Below, one piece after another: positions 1 through 7,199 of a DNA stretch of 64,000 nucleotides. Both the position numbers and the translations under genes were made by a program. Positions within the stretch are counted from its first letter, which is position 1; the number at the start of each line of letters is the position of its first letter. The notes beneath the pieces are model-generated. The model searched no databases, was not told where the DNA came from, and saw only the letters and a list, made by a program, of their open reading frames with translations. Source of the stretch: Modestobacter lapidis (GTDB lineage: Bacteria > Actinomycetota > Actinomycetes > Mycobacteriales > Geodermatophilaceae); NCBI GenBank assembly GCA_019779905.1, contig JABAKE010000004.1, positions 1 to 64,000 on the forward strand, written 5' to 3'.

Positions 1-52
1 CTCCGCCCTCGTCTCCACCGCAGCCGGCAAAGATCTTGAAAAAGCGGCTTGA
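1..52 (+). CDS. C-terminal end of an unidentified protein, cut by the window edge
   Basis: An open frame enters from the left edge and ends at a TGA at 50-52. It gives about 16 residues ending in AAGKDLEKAA. The codons are mostly G/C at the third position, as in real genes here, but the last ten codons are unusually A-rich. There is too little sequence to identify a family. It could be a chance open frame. Confidence 0.35.
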   Translation, partial: SALVSTAAGKDLEKAA

Positions 53-170
53 CCATCTATAGGAGCATCACCTGGCCGCGCGCGCGAGCGCGCTCAGCGA
101 GCCGGTCGTGGGGGCCGGGGGCTTCCCGACCGGAACGCTGGCAACGGCTCAGCGGCGGCCGGGAACGGCA

Positions 171-206
171 CCTGGCCGCGGTGCGATCCGCAGGATCGCC
201 ATGTCA
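171..206 (-). repeat. Dispersed stop-codon hairpin element, copy 1 (probable terminator)
   Basis: This 36-base segment includes the stop codon of the DUF3027 gene. It matches 61202-61237 at 30 of 36 positions. On the minus strand a 7-bp hairpin with a 3-base loop (183-199) begins four bases after the TGA. One stem pair differs from the other copy as A-T instead of G-C, so the pairing is kept. The likely role is transcription termination or 3' end protection. Confidence 0.6.
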
Positions 207-1025
207 CAGCCGATCGAAGTCGGCGGTGTCGTAGCGGGCCGTGGTGGTGACCTCCACCGGCTCGCCGGAGAAGTCGCTGCTGGCCTGGCTGTGCGCACCG
301 CAGCCGTAGTCGGCGGTCACGACGCGCCCGTCGGCCGGGGCGAAGGCGTTGCTGCAGGCGCCGAGCGACATCCGCAGCGAGCCGGCCAGCGGCAGGAAGA
401 ACCCGCAGGTCGCGCAGGGGCCGGGCGCGTGCCGGGCCATCGCCGACGTCGGACCGAAGTCGCTCCGCCGCCACCGCGCGACCGCCTCGGCGCGCCCCTC
501 GGGCGACAGCACCCGCTCCCGGCCGATGCCGAGCTCCGCGGCGACGACCCGGCCGGCCGGGTCGTCGGCGGAGTCGTCGTCGACGAGGTAGGCCGGCGCC
601 AGCCGGGGGTCGTCCTCGGTGGTGGGCAAGACGTCGCCCACCGAGAGGTCGCCGGGCCGCAGCCGCTCGTGCCAGGGCACCCAGGCCGGAGCCAGCAGTG
701 CCTCGTCGCCGGGCAGCAGCACGACCTCGTCGACGGTGACCTGGTCGTCGCCGGGCGCCCGGGCGACGGTGACCGCCCAGTGCCAGCCCACGTACCCGGG
801 CAGCGCCGCGGCGAAGGTGTGGGTGGCCATGGCGCCGAGGACGCCGGGGTCGGCCGCAGCGGCCACCTCCGGGTCGACGGGCTCCGTCAGCACGCCCAGG
901 TGATCGCCGACCTCGGCCGGGGCGCCGGCCACCTCGACGGCAGCGGCGCGGGCCTGCTCGACGGCCGCGGCCAGGACGTCGTCCGGGGTGGAGCCGTGCG
1001 CAGCGTGGTGCAGGGAGTCGGACAC
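204..1025 (-). CDS. DUF3027 family protein
   Basis: A 273-residue protein matching the actinobacterial DUF3027 family, whose function is unknown. Four cysteines are visible, a CATC pair near residues 204-207 and single cysteines near 224 and 242, which could hold a metal ion. There is no signal peptide or membrane segment, so it is probably cytoplasmic. I chose the GTG at 1025 (VSDSLHH) because the longer open frame upstream is low-complexity Arg/Pro/Ala sequence lying over the divergent MFS gene. The gene is divergent from the MFS permease and ends just before a hairpin. From memory, mycobacteria carry the homologue (Rv0883c) in a similar neighbourhood. Confidence 0.82.
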   Translation of the reverse strand: MSDSLHHAAHGSTPDDVLAAAVEQARAAAVEVAGAPAEVGDHLGVLTEPVDPEVAAAADPGVLGAMATHTFAAALPGYVGWHWAVTVARAPGDDQVTVDEVVLLPGDEALLAPAWVPWHERLRPGDLSVGDVLPTTEDDPRLAPAYLVDDDSADDPAGRVVAAELGIGRERVLSPEGRAEAVARWRRSDFGPTSAMARHAPGPCATCGFFLPLAGSLRMSLGACSNAFAPADGRVVTADYGCGAHSQASSDFSGEPVEVTTTARYDTADFDRL

Positions 1026-1093
1026 GACCCCATTGTCGCGGATCGTCCAGCCGGCGCGACCGCCCCGTCCGGGGGGTGCGGCACGATGGGCCG

Positions 1094-2719
1094 GTGAGCT
1101 CGCCCACCGGTCCGCGCCGCCGCCGGCTGCGCCCGCCGCGTGGCCCCTCGGGCACAGCGGTCGACCGGGCCGACACCGCTCCGCTGGAGGTCCGCCGTCC
1201 GCAGACCCGGCCGCTGCCGGTGGCCGCCGCGCAGCCGCCGGGCGACGACGACCCCACCGTCGCCGGCGTTCCGTTCCCGCCCGCCGCGCCTCCGGGCCCC
1301 GCGCCGGTGCCGCCGGCCCCGGAACCACTCCCCGGCGCGGCAGGTCCGGCTTCGGCCGGCGGCCGCAAGGTGACCGTCACCCGGGTGGCCGCGGCCCGCA
1401 GCCGGGAGCTCACCGGCGCCGCCGTGCGCCGGGTGCGCGCGGCGAGCCGGGCCGACGGCGCCGGCGACACCGGGCTGGCCGGGCTGGTGGGGGTCAACGC
1501 CCTGCACATGGCCGGCGACGCGATGATCGCCGTCTCGCTGGCCGGCACCCTGTTCTTCGCCGCCCCGGCCGACGCCCAGCGCGGCAACGTGGCGCTCTAC
1601 CTGCTGGTGACCATGGCGCCGTTCGTCCTGCTCGCCCCGGTGATCGGGCCGCTGCTCGACCGGCTGCAGCACGGCCGCCGGTGGGCGATGGCCGCCAGCC
1701 TGGGCGGACGGGCGGTGCTCGCCGTGCTGATGGCCAGCTCCTTCGACGACGTGGCGCTCTATCCCGCCGCTCTCGGGGTGCTGGTGCTGTCCAAGGGCTT
1801 CAACGTGCTGCGCGCGGCCGTCGTCCCGCGCGTGCTCCCGCCGGCCATGTCGCTGACCTCCGCGAACGCCCGGATGTCGGTGTTCGGGTTGGCCGCCGGT
1901 GGGGTGCTCGGCGGGCTCGGCGCAGGCCTGGCCTGGTTGCTCGGCTTCAGCTGGGAACTGGGCGCCACCGCGGCGGTGTTCACCGTCGCCGCGGTCCTGG
2001 CCGTCCGGCTGCCCCCGCGCGTCGACGTCTCGGTCGGCGAGGAGCCGGCGAACGTGCTCACCACCGCCGAGATCCCGATGATCGGGCGGCGACGGCCGGC
2101 CGGGCCGCACGTGGCCACCGCACTGCGGGCCACCGCGGCGCTGCGCGGACTCGGCGGTTTCCTGACGATCTTCTCGGCGTTCCTCGTGCAGGCGACGGTC
2201 TCCGGCGGGTGGCCGGCGACCCTGGCGCTGGGCGCGATCGCCGCCGCCGCCGGGCTCGGCAGCTTCGGCGGCACCGCGGTCGCCTCCCGGCTGCACACCA
2301 CGAGCCCCGACCGGCTGGTGCTGGTCTCGGCCGGTGGCGCGGCCGCGGTCACCGTGCTGGCTGCGGTCTTCTACAGCTTCCCGATGGCCGCTGTCGTCGC
2401 CGGTGTCTCGGCCGTGGCCAACGCGCTGGGCAAGGCCGCTCTGGACGCGATCGTCCAGCGCGAGGTGTCCGAGGCGCAGCGCGCGTCGGCCTTCGCCCGG
2501 TCGGAGACGGTGCTGCAGCTCGCCTGGGTGGCCGGCGGGGTGCTGGCCATCTCGCTGCCGGCCACCGGCTGGCTGGGCTTCACCGTCGCCGCCGCGCTGC
2601 TCGTCCTCGCCGTGGCGCTGACCCTGCTCGGCCGGCGCCGGGCCGGCGCGACCACCAGCCGGGCCGGCCGGCGTCGGACTGGGGACATCCCGGCTGCACC
2701 AGGAGGGGGATGGGCGTGA
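1094..2719 (+). CDS. MFS-type membrane transporter
   Basis: A 541-residue protein. About 110 residues of Pro/Ala/Arg-rich, probably cytoplasmic sequence come first. About 12 hydrophobic segments follow, with short basic loops (DRLQHGRR) typical of the major facilitator superfamily. The substrate cannot be read from the sequence. The GTG at 1094 is used because the upstream ATG at 1076 leaves little room for the divergent promoter. The last codons overlap the start of the DUF2771 lipoprotein gene, so the two are probably translated from one message. Confidence 0.8.
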   Translation: MSSPTGPRRRRLRPPRGPSGTAVDRADTAPLEVRRPQTRPLPVAAAQPPGDDDPTVAGVPFPPAAPPGPAPVPPAPEPLPGAAGPASAGGRKVTVTRVAAARSRELTGAAVRRVRAASRADGAGDTGLAGLVGVNALHMAGDAMIAVSLAGTLFFAAPADAQRGNVALYLLVTMAPFVLLAPVIGPLLDRLQHGRRWAMAASLGGRAVLAVLMASSFDDVALYPAALGVLVLSKGFNVLRAAVVPRVLPPAMSLTSANARMSVFGLAAGGVLGGLGAGLAWLLGFSWELGATAAVFTVAAVLAVRLPPRVDVSVGEEPANVLTTAEIPMIGRRRPAGPHVATALRATAALRGLGGFLTIFSAFLVQATVSGGWPATLALGAIAAAAGLGSFGGTAVASRLHTTSPDRLVLVSAGGAAAVTVLAAVFYSFPMAAVVAGVSAVANALGKAALDAIVQREVSEAQRASAFARSETVLQLAWVAGGVLAISLPATGWLGFTVAAALLVLAVALTLLGRRRAGATTSRAGRRRTGDIPAAPGGGWA

Positions 2720-3219
2720 GGAGATCCCGATGCGCGGCGGCACTGCTGGTGGCGCTGGCCGCACTGGCCGGCTGCGGCGGAGACGATGCCGGGGAGACCT
2801 CGGCCCCCTCGGTCACGGCGCAGGTCGGCCGGCAGGAGGTTCCGGTCCGACCGACCCAGTACTGCCTGGCCGGCGAGGGGCAGCGCTACCCGAGCTCGCC
2901 GCCGGTCCTGGAGGTGCCGATGGACACCCCGATCACCCTGCGGGTACCCGAGGCGGTGGCCTCGGACGGGTGGAGCGTGCAGGTGTTCGACGACGAACTC
3001 CAGGAGCTCATCGGCGAGGTCGACGTCGACCCGGACACCCCGGTCTTCGACGGGATCAACTCCTCCGACATCGCGCCGGACGCCTTCTACCTGGTGGTGG
3101 TCCAGCGTGCTGACCCCGAGGCGTGCGACGGGCTGTCCGGCGCCTGGCCGGTCGGGTTCATCCGCTCCGGGGCGGGCGGCGCGGCCCCGCCCACGGCGAC
3201 GTCCACCCCGCCCGGCTGA
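2710..3219 (+). CDS. DUF2771 family lipoprotein
   Basis: A 169-residue protein with an Arg-rich N-terminus, a hydrophobic stretch and the lipobox LAGC near residues 18-21, so it is probably exported and lipid-anchored. The body matches the actinobacterial DUF2771 family of unknown function. The ATG at 2710 overlaps the MFS stop. An AGGAGG at 2701-2706 is placed for either this ATG or the in-frame GTG at 2716, so the start is uncertain by two codons. It is probably co-transcribed with the MFS gene, and its 3' end faces the cold-shock gene across a shared hairpin. Confidence 0.78.
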   Translation: MGVRRSRCAAALLVALAALAGCGGDDAGETSAPSVTAQVGRQEVPVRPTQYCLAGEGQRYPSSPPVLEVPMDTPITLRVPEAVASDGWSVQVFDDELQELIGEVDVDPDTPVFDGINSSDIAPDAFYLVVVQRADPEACDGLSGAWPVGFIRSGAGGAAPPTATSTPPG

Positions 3220-3226
3220 AGGCCGC

Positions 3227-3268
3227 GCAGGGGCCCGCGCCGGGCCGGCGAGGCGTGCGGGGCAGGGG
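3227..3268 (-). repeat. Dispersed 42-base 3'-flank repeat, copy A
   Basis: This stretch lies between the stops of two convergent genes. It is about 90 percent identical to 30852-30894, which sits just after the threonine-synthase-family gene. The shared core contains a short CGCCG/CGGCG hairpin. Both copies lie 4-8 bases after the stop of a minus-strand gene. Confidence 0.6.
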
Positions 3269-3276
3269 ACCCCTGC
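3262..3276. terminator. Bidirectional hairpin between convergent genes
   Basis: A perfect inverted repeat GCAGGGG-A-CCCCTGC abuts the stop of the cold-shock gene (3277) and lies 43 bases after the DUF2771 stop. There is no U-tract, as is usual in actinobacteria. Confidence 0.5.
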
Positions 3277-3660
3277 TCAGCCCTCGAGGTCGTCGGCGAC
3301 GGCGCGCAGCACCGACCCGACCTTGCGGGACACCTGCTTGTCGGGGTGCCGGCCGTGCCGCAGCCCCTCCGACACGTTGTCCAGCAGCTTGATCAGATCC
3401 TCGATGATCGGCACGAGGTCGTCGGGCTTCTTGCGGGTGGCGGCGACCGCGGAGGGCAGCGGGTCGAGCACCTGCACCTGCAGCGCCTGATCGCCACGCC
3501 GTCCCTGCACGATCCCGAACTCCACGCGCTGACCTGGCTTCAGCTCCGTGGTCCCGGCCGGCAACGCGTCCTTGTGGACGAACACGTCCGGGCCGCCCTC
3601 GCGGGCGAGGAAGCCGAAGCCCTTCTCCGCGTTGAACCACTTCACCTTGCCGCTGGGCAC
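3277..3660 (-). CDS. Cold-shock-domain protein with C-terminal extension
   Basis: A 127-residue protein. Residues 1-66 form a cold-shock domain with both nucleic-acid-binding motifs visible, KGFGFL near 13-18 and VFVHK near 26-30. The remaining 60 residues are a helical, charged extension ([16 protein letters not shown]) not found in the usual 67-residue proteins. It should bind single-stranded RNA or DNA. Extended forms are known in actinobacteria (mycobacterial CspB type), but the job of the tail is unknown. Start ATG at 3660 ([10 protein letters not shown]). It is divergent from the DUF202 pair. Confidence 0.9.
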   Translation of the reverse strand: MPSGKVKWFNAEKGFGFLAREGGPDVFVHKDALPAGTTELKPGQRVEFGIVQGRRGDQALQVQVLDPLPSAVAATRKKPDDLVPIIEDLIKLLDNVSEGLRHGRHPDKQVSRKVGSVLRAVADDLEG

Positions 3661-3820
3661 GTTGTTCCCTCAGTCGTCGCTCGTCGATGGTCCCCGGCCC
3701 GACGGCCGGGGGAACGGCCGCGGGATGCCCGCGGTGCCGCGCTAGCCAGGTTAGTCGGCCTCCGCCGGGGAGGGGGCGGCGTTCCGGTGGCCGGGCGGGC
3801 GGCGGCCCTACCCTGACGCG

Positions 3821-4189
3821 GTGTCCTCCCCGGCGGGCCGGCCCGCAGCACCGCCGCACCCCGACTACCGGTTCAGCCTGGCCAACGAGCGCACGCTGCT
3901 CGCCTGGCTGCGCACCGCGCTGGCCCTGGTCGCCGGCGGGGTCGCGATGACCCAGTTCGCCCCCGACCTCGGCGTGCCCGCCGGTGGCCCCGTCGTCTCG
4001 GTCGGGCTGCTGCTGGCCGGGCTGCTCACCGCGCTGGCCGGCCACCGCCGGTACGTGCGCAACGAGCGGGCGATCGCCGCCGACCAGCCGCTGCCGGTCA
4101 GTGCCGCGGCGGCCTGGGTCACGGCGCTGGTCGCCGTCCTGGTGGTGGCGCTGCTGGTGCTCGTCGTCGTCGAGACCGTGCGCGGGTGA
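3821..4189 (+). CDS. DUF202 family membrane protein (YidH-like)
   Basis: A 122-residue protein with the DUF202 signature FSLANERTLLAWLRTALAL near residues 16-34 and three predicted membrane helices. The family is widespread but its biochemical role is not established. The GTG at 3821 is the first plausible start. The stop overlaps the start of the next DUF202 gene as GTGA, so the two are translationally coupled and may form a heteromeric membrane complex. That partnership is inferred only from the pairing. Confidence 0.85.
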   Translation: MSSPAGRPAAPPHPDYRFSLANERTLLAWLRTALALVAGGVAMTQFAPDLGVPAGGPVVSVGLLLAGLLTALAGHRRYVRNERAIAADQPLPVSAAAAWVTALVAVLVVALLVLVVVETVRG

Positions 4190-4512
4190 GCACGCCGCGC
4201 GGCGCCGGGGAGACCCAGCCGGCCCGCACCGCACTGGCCTGGCAGCGCACCGGGCTGGGTCTGCTGCTGGTCGCCGGGCTGCTGACCCGCGCCGCCGCTG
4301 TGGACGGCGACCCGTTGCTGGTGCTGCCGGCAGGGGTGGTCGCCGTCGCGGGGATCGCCGTGCTGGGCGTGCTGACCCCCCGCCGCCGGCACGCCAGCCA
4401 GCAGGCCGCCGCCGCCGGCTCGGCCGGGCAGTCGCCACGGGCGGCCGCCGTCGCCACCGGGCTGGTGGTGCTGGCCGCGCTCTGCGGCCTGGCCACCCAG
4501 CTGCTGCGCTGA
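4186..4512 (+). CDS. DUF202 family membrane protein, second of a pair
   Basis: A 108-residue protein carrying a variant of the same motif (QPARTALAWQRTGLGLLL near residues 11-28) and three hydrophobic segments. The starting GTG overlaps the upstream stop by four bases. It is shorter than its neighbour, and its motif has Gln-Arg-Thr where the first has Leu-Arg-Thr, which places it in the second DUF202 subtype. Its end faces the end of the acyl-CoA synthetase gene 13 bases away. Confidence 0.83.
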   Translation: MSTPRGAGETQPARTALAWQRTGLGLLLVAGLLTRAAAVDGDPLLVLPAGVVAVAGIAVLGVLTPRRRHASQQAAAAGSAGQSPRAAAVATGLVVLAALCGLATQLLR

Positions 4513-4525
4513 GCGGCGTTCCTCC

Positions 4526-6181
4526 TCAGGCGTTCCGGACGGCGGCCGCCGACTCCAACCCCAGCTCCCCGACCGAGACCTCGCGCATCTCGACCTTGCG
4601 GACCTTGCCGGTGACCGTCATCGGGAAGGAGTCGACCAGCTTGACGTACCGCGGCACCTTGTAGTGGGCCAGCTTGCCGGTGCAGTAGGCGCGCAGCGCC
4701 TCGGCGGTCAACGGCTCGGCGCCGGGCCGCAGCCGGACCCAGGCCATCAGCTCCTCGCCGTACCGCTCGTCCGGGACGCCGATCACCTGGGCCTCGGCGA
4801 TGTCGGGGTGGCTGAAGAGGAACTCCTCGACCTCGCGCGGGTACACGTTCTCCCCGCCCCTGATGACCATGTCCTTGATCCGGCCGACGATGTTCAGGTA
4901 GCCCTCGTCGTCCATCACCGCGAGATCACCGGTGTGCATCCAGCGGGCGGGGTCGAGCACCTCGGCGGTCTTCTCCGGCTCGTCCCAGTAGCCCAGCATC
5001 ACCGAGTAGCCGCGGGTGCAGAACTCACCCGCCGTCCCGCGCGGGACGGTCAGGCCGGTCTCGGAGTCCACGATCTTGACCTCCAGGTGCGGGTGCACCC
5101 GGCCGACGGTGGCGGTCCGGCGGTCGAGGTCGTCGTCCGCACCGGTCTGGGTGGACACCGGCGAGGTCTCGGTCATGCCGTAGCAGATGGTCACCTCGGT
5201 CATGCCCATCTCGTCGACCACCCGCTTCATCACCTCCACCGGGCACGGCGAGCCGGCCATGATCCCGGTGCGCAGGCTGGAGAGGTCGTAGTCGGCGAAG
5301 TCGGGCAGCCCGAGCTCGGCGATGAACATGGTCGGGACGCCGTAGAGGGAGGTGCACCGCTCGTCGGCCACCGCGCGCAGGGTGAGCGCCGGGTCGAACC
5401 CGGGCGCCGGGATGACCATCGTCGCGCCGTGCGACGTGCAGCCGAGGTTGCCCATCCCCATGCCGAAGCAGTGGTAAAAGGGCACCGGGATGCACACCCG
5501 GTCGGCCTCGGTGTAGCCGCAGCCCTCCCCCACGAAGAACCCGTTGTTGAGCAGGTTGTGGTGGGTGAGCGTGGCGCCCTTGGGAAAGCCCGTCGTCCCC
5601 GACGTGTACTGGATGTTGACCGGGTCGTCGGCCGACAGCAGCCGCTCGCGCTCGGCCAGCCGGCTGCGGTCGGCGGCCCGGCCGGTGTCCATCAGCCGTT
5701 CCCACTCCGGGTCGCCGAGGAAGACCACCTCGCGCAGCGCGGGGCAGTCCGCGCGCACCTCGTCGACCATGGCCCGGTAGTCGCTGGCCTTGAACGACGG
5801 CGCGGCCACCAGCACCGAGATGCCGGACTGGCGGAGCACGTAGCTGAGCTCGTGGGTGCGGTAGGCCGGGTTGACGTTCACCATGATCGCGCCGAGCTTC
5901 GCCGTCCCGTACTGCACGAAGACCCACTCGGCGCAGTTCGGTGCCCAGATGCCGACCCGGTCGCCCTTCGCCACGCCGAGGGCGTCGAGGCCGAGGGCGC
6001 AGGCATCGACCTCGTCGACCAGTTGCGGATAGGTCCAGCGGCGGCCCGTGGCGCACTCGACCAGCGCCTCGTGGTCGCCCACCCGCGCTGCCGTCCGGTC
6101 GAGGTCCGCCCCGATCGTGTCGCCCAGCAGCGGCACCGTCGAGGCCCCGTTGCCGTAGGACGGCAGCGCGGGTCGGGTCAT
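4526..6181 (-). CDS. AMP-binding fatty-acyl-CoA synthetase
   Basis: A 551-residue member of the acyl-adenylate-forming superfamily. It probably activates a medium- or long-chain fatty acid with ATP and CoA in the cytoplasm. The AMP-binding loop [12 protein letters not shown] is near residue 192, GMTETSP near 345, the hinge region [13 protein letters not shown] near 417, and the catalytic lysine motif (TVTGKVRK) near the C-terminus. Length and motif order are normal for the FadD family. Start ATG at 6181 follows a GAGAA ribosome site. It is the last minus-strand gene before the DUF202 pair. The chain-length preference cannot be read. Confidence 0.9.
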   Translation of the reverse strand: MTRPALPSYGNGASTVPLLGDTIGADLDRTAARVGDHEALVECATGRRWTYPQLVDEVDACALGLDALGVAKGDRVGIWAPNCAEWVFVQYGTAKLGAIMVNVNPAYRTHELSYVLRQSGISVLVAAPSFKASDYRAMVDEVRADCPALREVVFLGDPEWERLMDTGRAADRSRLAERERLLSADDPVNIQYTSGTTGFPKGATLTHHNLLNNGFFVGEGCGYTEADRVCIPVPFYHCFGMGMGNLGCTSHGATMVIPAPGFDPALTLRAVADERCTSLYGVPTMFIAELGLPDFADYDLSSLRTGIMAGSPCPVEVMKRVVDEMGMTEVTICYGMTETSPVSTQTGADDDLDRRTATVGRVHPHLEVKIVDSETGLTVPRGTAGEFCTRGYSVMLGYWDEPEKTAEVLDPARWMHTGDLAVMDDEGYLNIVGRIKDMVIRGGENVYPREVEEFLFSHPDIAEAQVIGVPDERYGEELMAWVRLRPGAEPLTAEALRAYCTGKLAHYKVPRYVKLVDSFPMTVTGKVRKVEMREVSVGELGLESAAAVRNA

Positions 6182-6224
6182 GGTCTTCTCCTCGTGTCGG
6201 CCCGGTTCGGGGGCAGGGGTCCTG

Positions 6225-6440
6225 CTACTCGCCCGCCATCAGGCCGGCCCGGTTCGGGCGGTCGGTGGGGTGGGCGTAGCGCAGCCGCTCCGGCGGCAGC
6301 GGGAAGGCGTGGTCCTCACCGAACGGCGAGAGCCCCCCGGCCATCTCGCTGATCAGCTCGGTCACCGGCGGACCGTCGCCCTCGGACTGCCCCCAGGTCG
6401 GCTCGACCAGGTGGGCGTGCTTCTCCTTGCGCTTGGCCAT
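6225..6440 (-). CDS. Small hydrophilic protein, function unknown
   Basis: A 71-residue ORF starting [14 protein letters not shown] with a basic N-terminus and an acidic middle. It has no membrane segment, no cysteine and no motif I recognise. The start ATG at 6440 is preceded by GGAGG. It lies 43 bases upstream of the acyl-CoA synthetase on the same strand, so the two may share a message. The good ribosome site and a non-repetitive composition make it more likely real than a shadow. A much longer open frame runs through it but has no start signal of its own. Confidence 0.6.
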   Translation of the reverse strand: MAKRKEKHAHLVEPTWGQSEGDGPPVTELISEMAGGLSPFGEDHAFPLPPERLRYAHPTDRPNRAGLMAGE

Positions 6441-6556
6441 GTCGCCTCCAGTAGCGGTGCTGCCCGGCGGTCCTCCGCCGGGACGTTCCCGGACATCTTC
6501 CCGTGCCGGGTGCCGGGAACACACCCGGCGCGCCCCCGTCGTGTCGGCCGGGCCGC

Positions 6557-7078
6557 TCAGCCCCGCCAGGCGCGGGGCCGGGCACCGAACAGCGTGCCCG
6601 CGCCGTCGGCGGTGAGCACCCACTCGCGCCCGGCGACCGGGGCGTAGGAGATCTCCGCGTCGGCCAGTTGCTGCACGGCCCGGGCGCGCCAGACGGCGGT
6701 GGACGACAGCCGCAGCCGCAGCGGCTCGTCGCCGTGCTCGTCGAAGCCGGCCGGTTCGACGTGCAGCACCGACGGGCCGGCCACGCGCAGCCGGCCCAGC
6801 CGCCACGGCTCGCGGGCCAGCGCGGTGGTCCAGCGGCGGGTGCGCACCAGGCCGCCGGCCCCGGCCGCGGCCGCGGCCGATCCCCCGCAGAGCAGCGCGA
6901 CGACCACCACCCCGGCGAGGGGGAGCCGCTCCCCGCCGTCCCGGGCGATCCGGACGGCGGCCGCGGCCAGCAGCACCCCGAGGACGACGGCGATGGCCCC
7001 GCTGCCCAGCCAGCGCAGCGCGCCGGCCCGGTGGGCCGCCAGCGCCGCGCGGGTCTGCGGGTCGTCGAGGGCGGGCAC
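6557..7078 (-). CDS. Two-helix membrane protein with PH-like C-terminal domain, unassigned
   Basis: About 173 residues if started at the GTG at 7078 (VPALDDPQTR). A TTG at 7132 would add 18 residues. There are two adjacent hydrophobic segments near residues 25-45 and 53-77, followed by a soluble half of beta-strand character (GPSVLHVEPAGF). The layout resembles small actinobacterial membrane proteins with a PH-like domain, but I cannot name a family with confidence. The gene is divergent from the helicase-associated gene, so promoters for both lie between 7079 and 7199. Confidence 0.6.
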   Translation of the reverse strand: MPALDDPQTRAALAAHRAGALRWLGSGAIAVVLGVLLAAAAVRIARDGGERLPLAGVVVVALLCGGSAAAAAGAGGLVRTRRWTTALAREPWRLGRLRVAGPSVLHVEPAGFDEHGDEPLRLRLSSTAVWRARAVQQLADAEISYAPVAGREWVLTADGAGTLFGARPRAWRG

Positions 7079-7199
7079 CCCGGGATGGTCGCAGAGCCGG
7101 TGGACGGCGGACCGGACCGTCCTGGGCGGCAACCCCGAACGGGGTGGCGGTCCTCGCCGTCACGGACACCCGGCCGGCCGACGCCGTAACGTGGAGCGG

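Noticed and set aside
53-170. A plus-strand start at 49 or 108 and a gene in this interval
   Set aside because: The frames overlap the DUF3027 gene antisense, have Arg/Gly-rich composition and no family match. I see only GC-rich intergenic sequence here.
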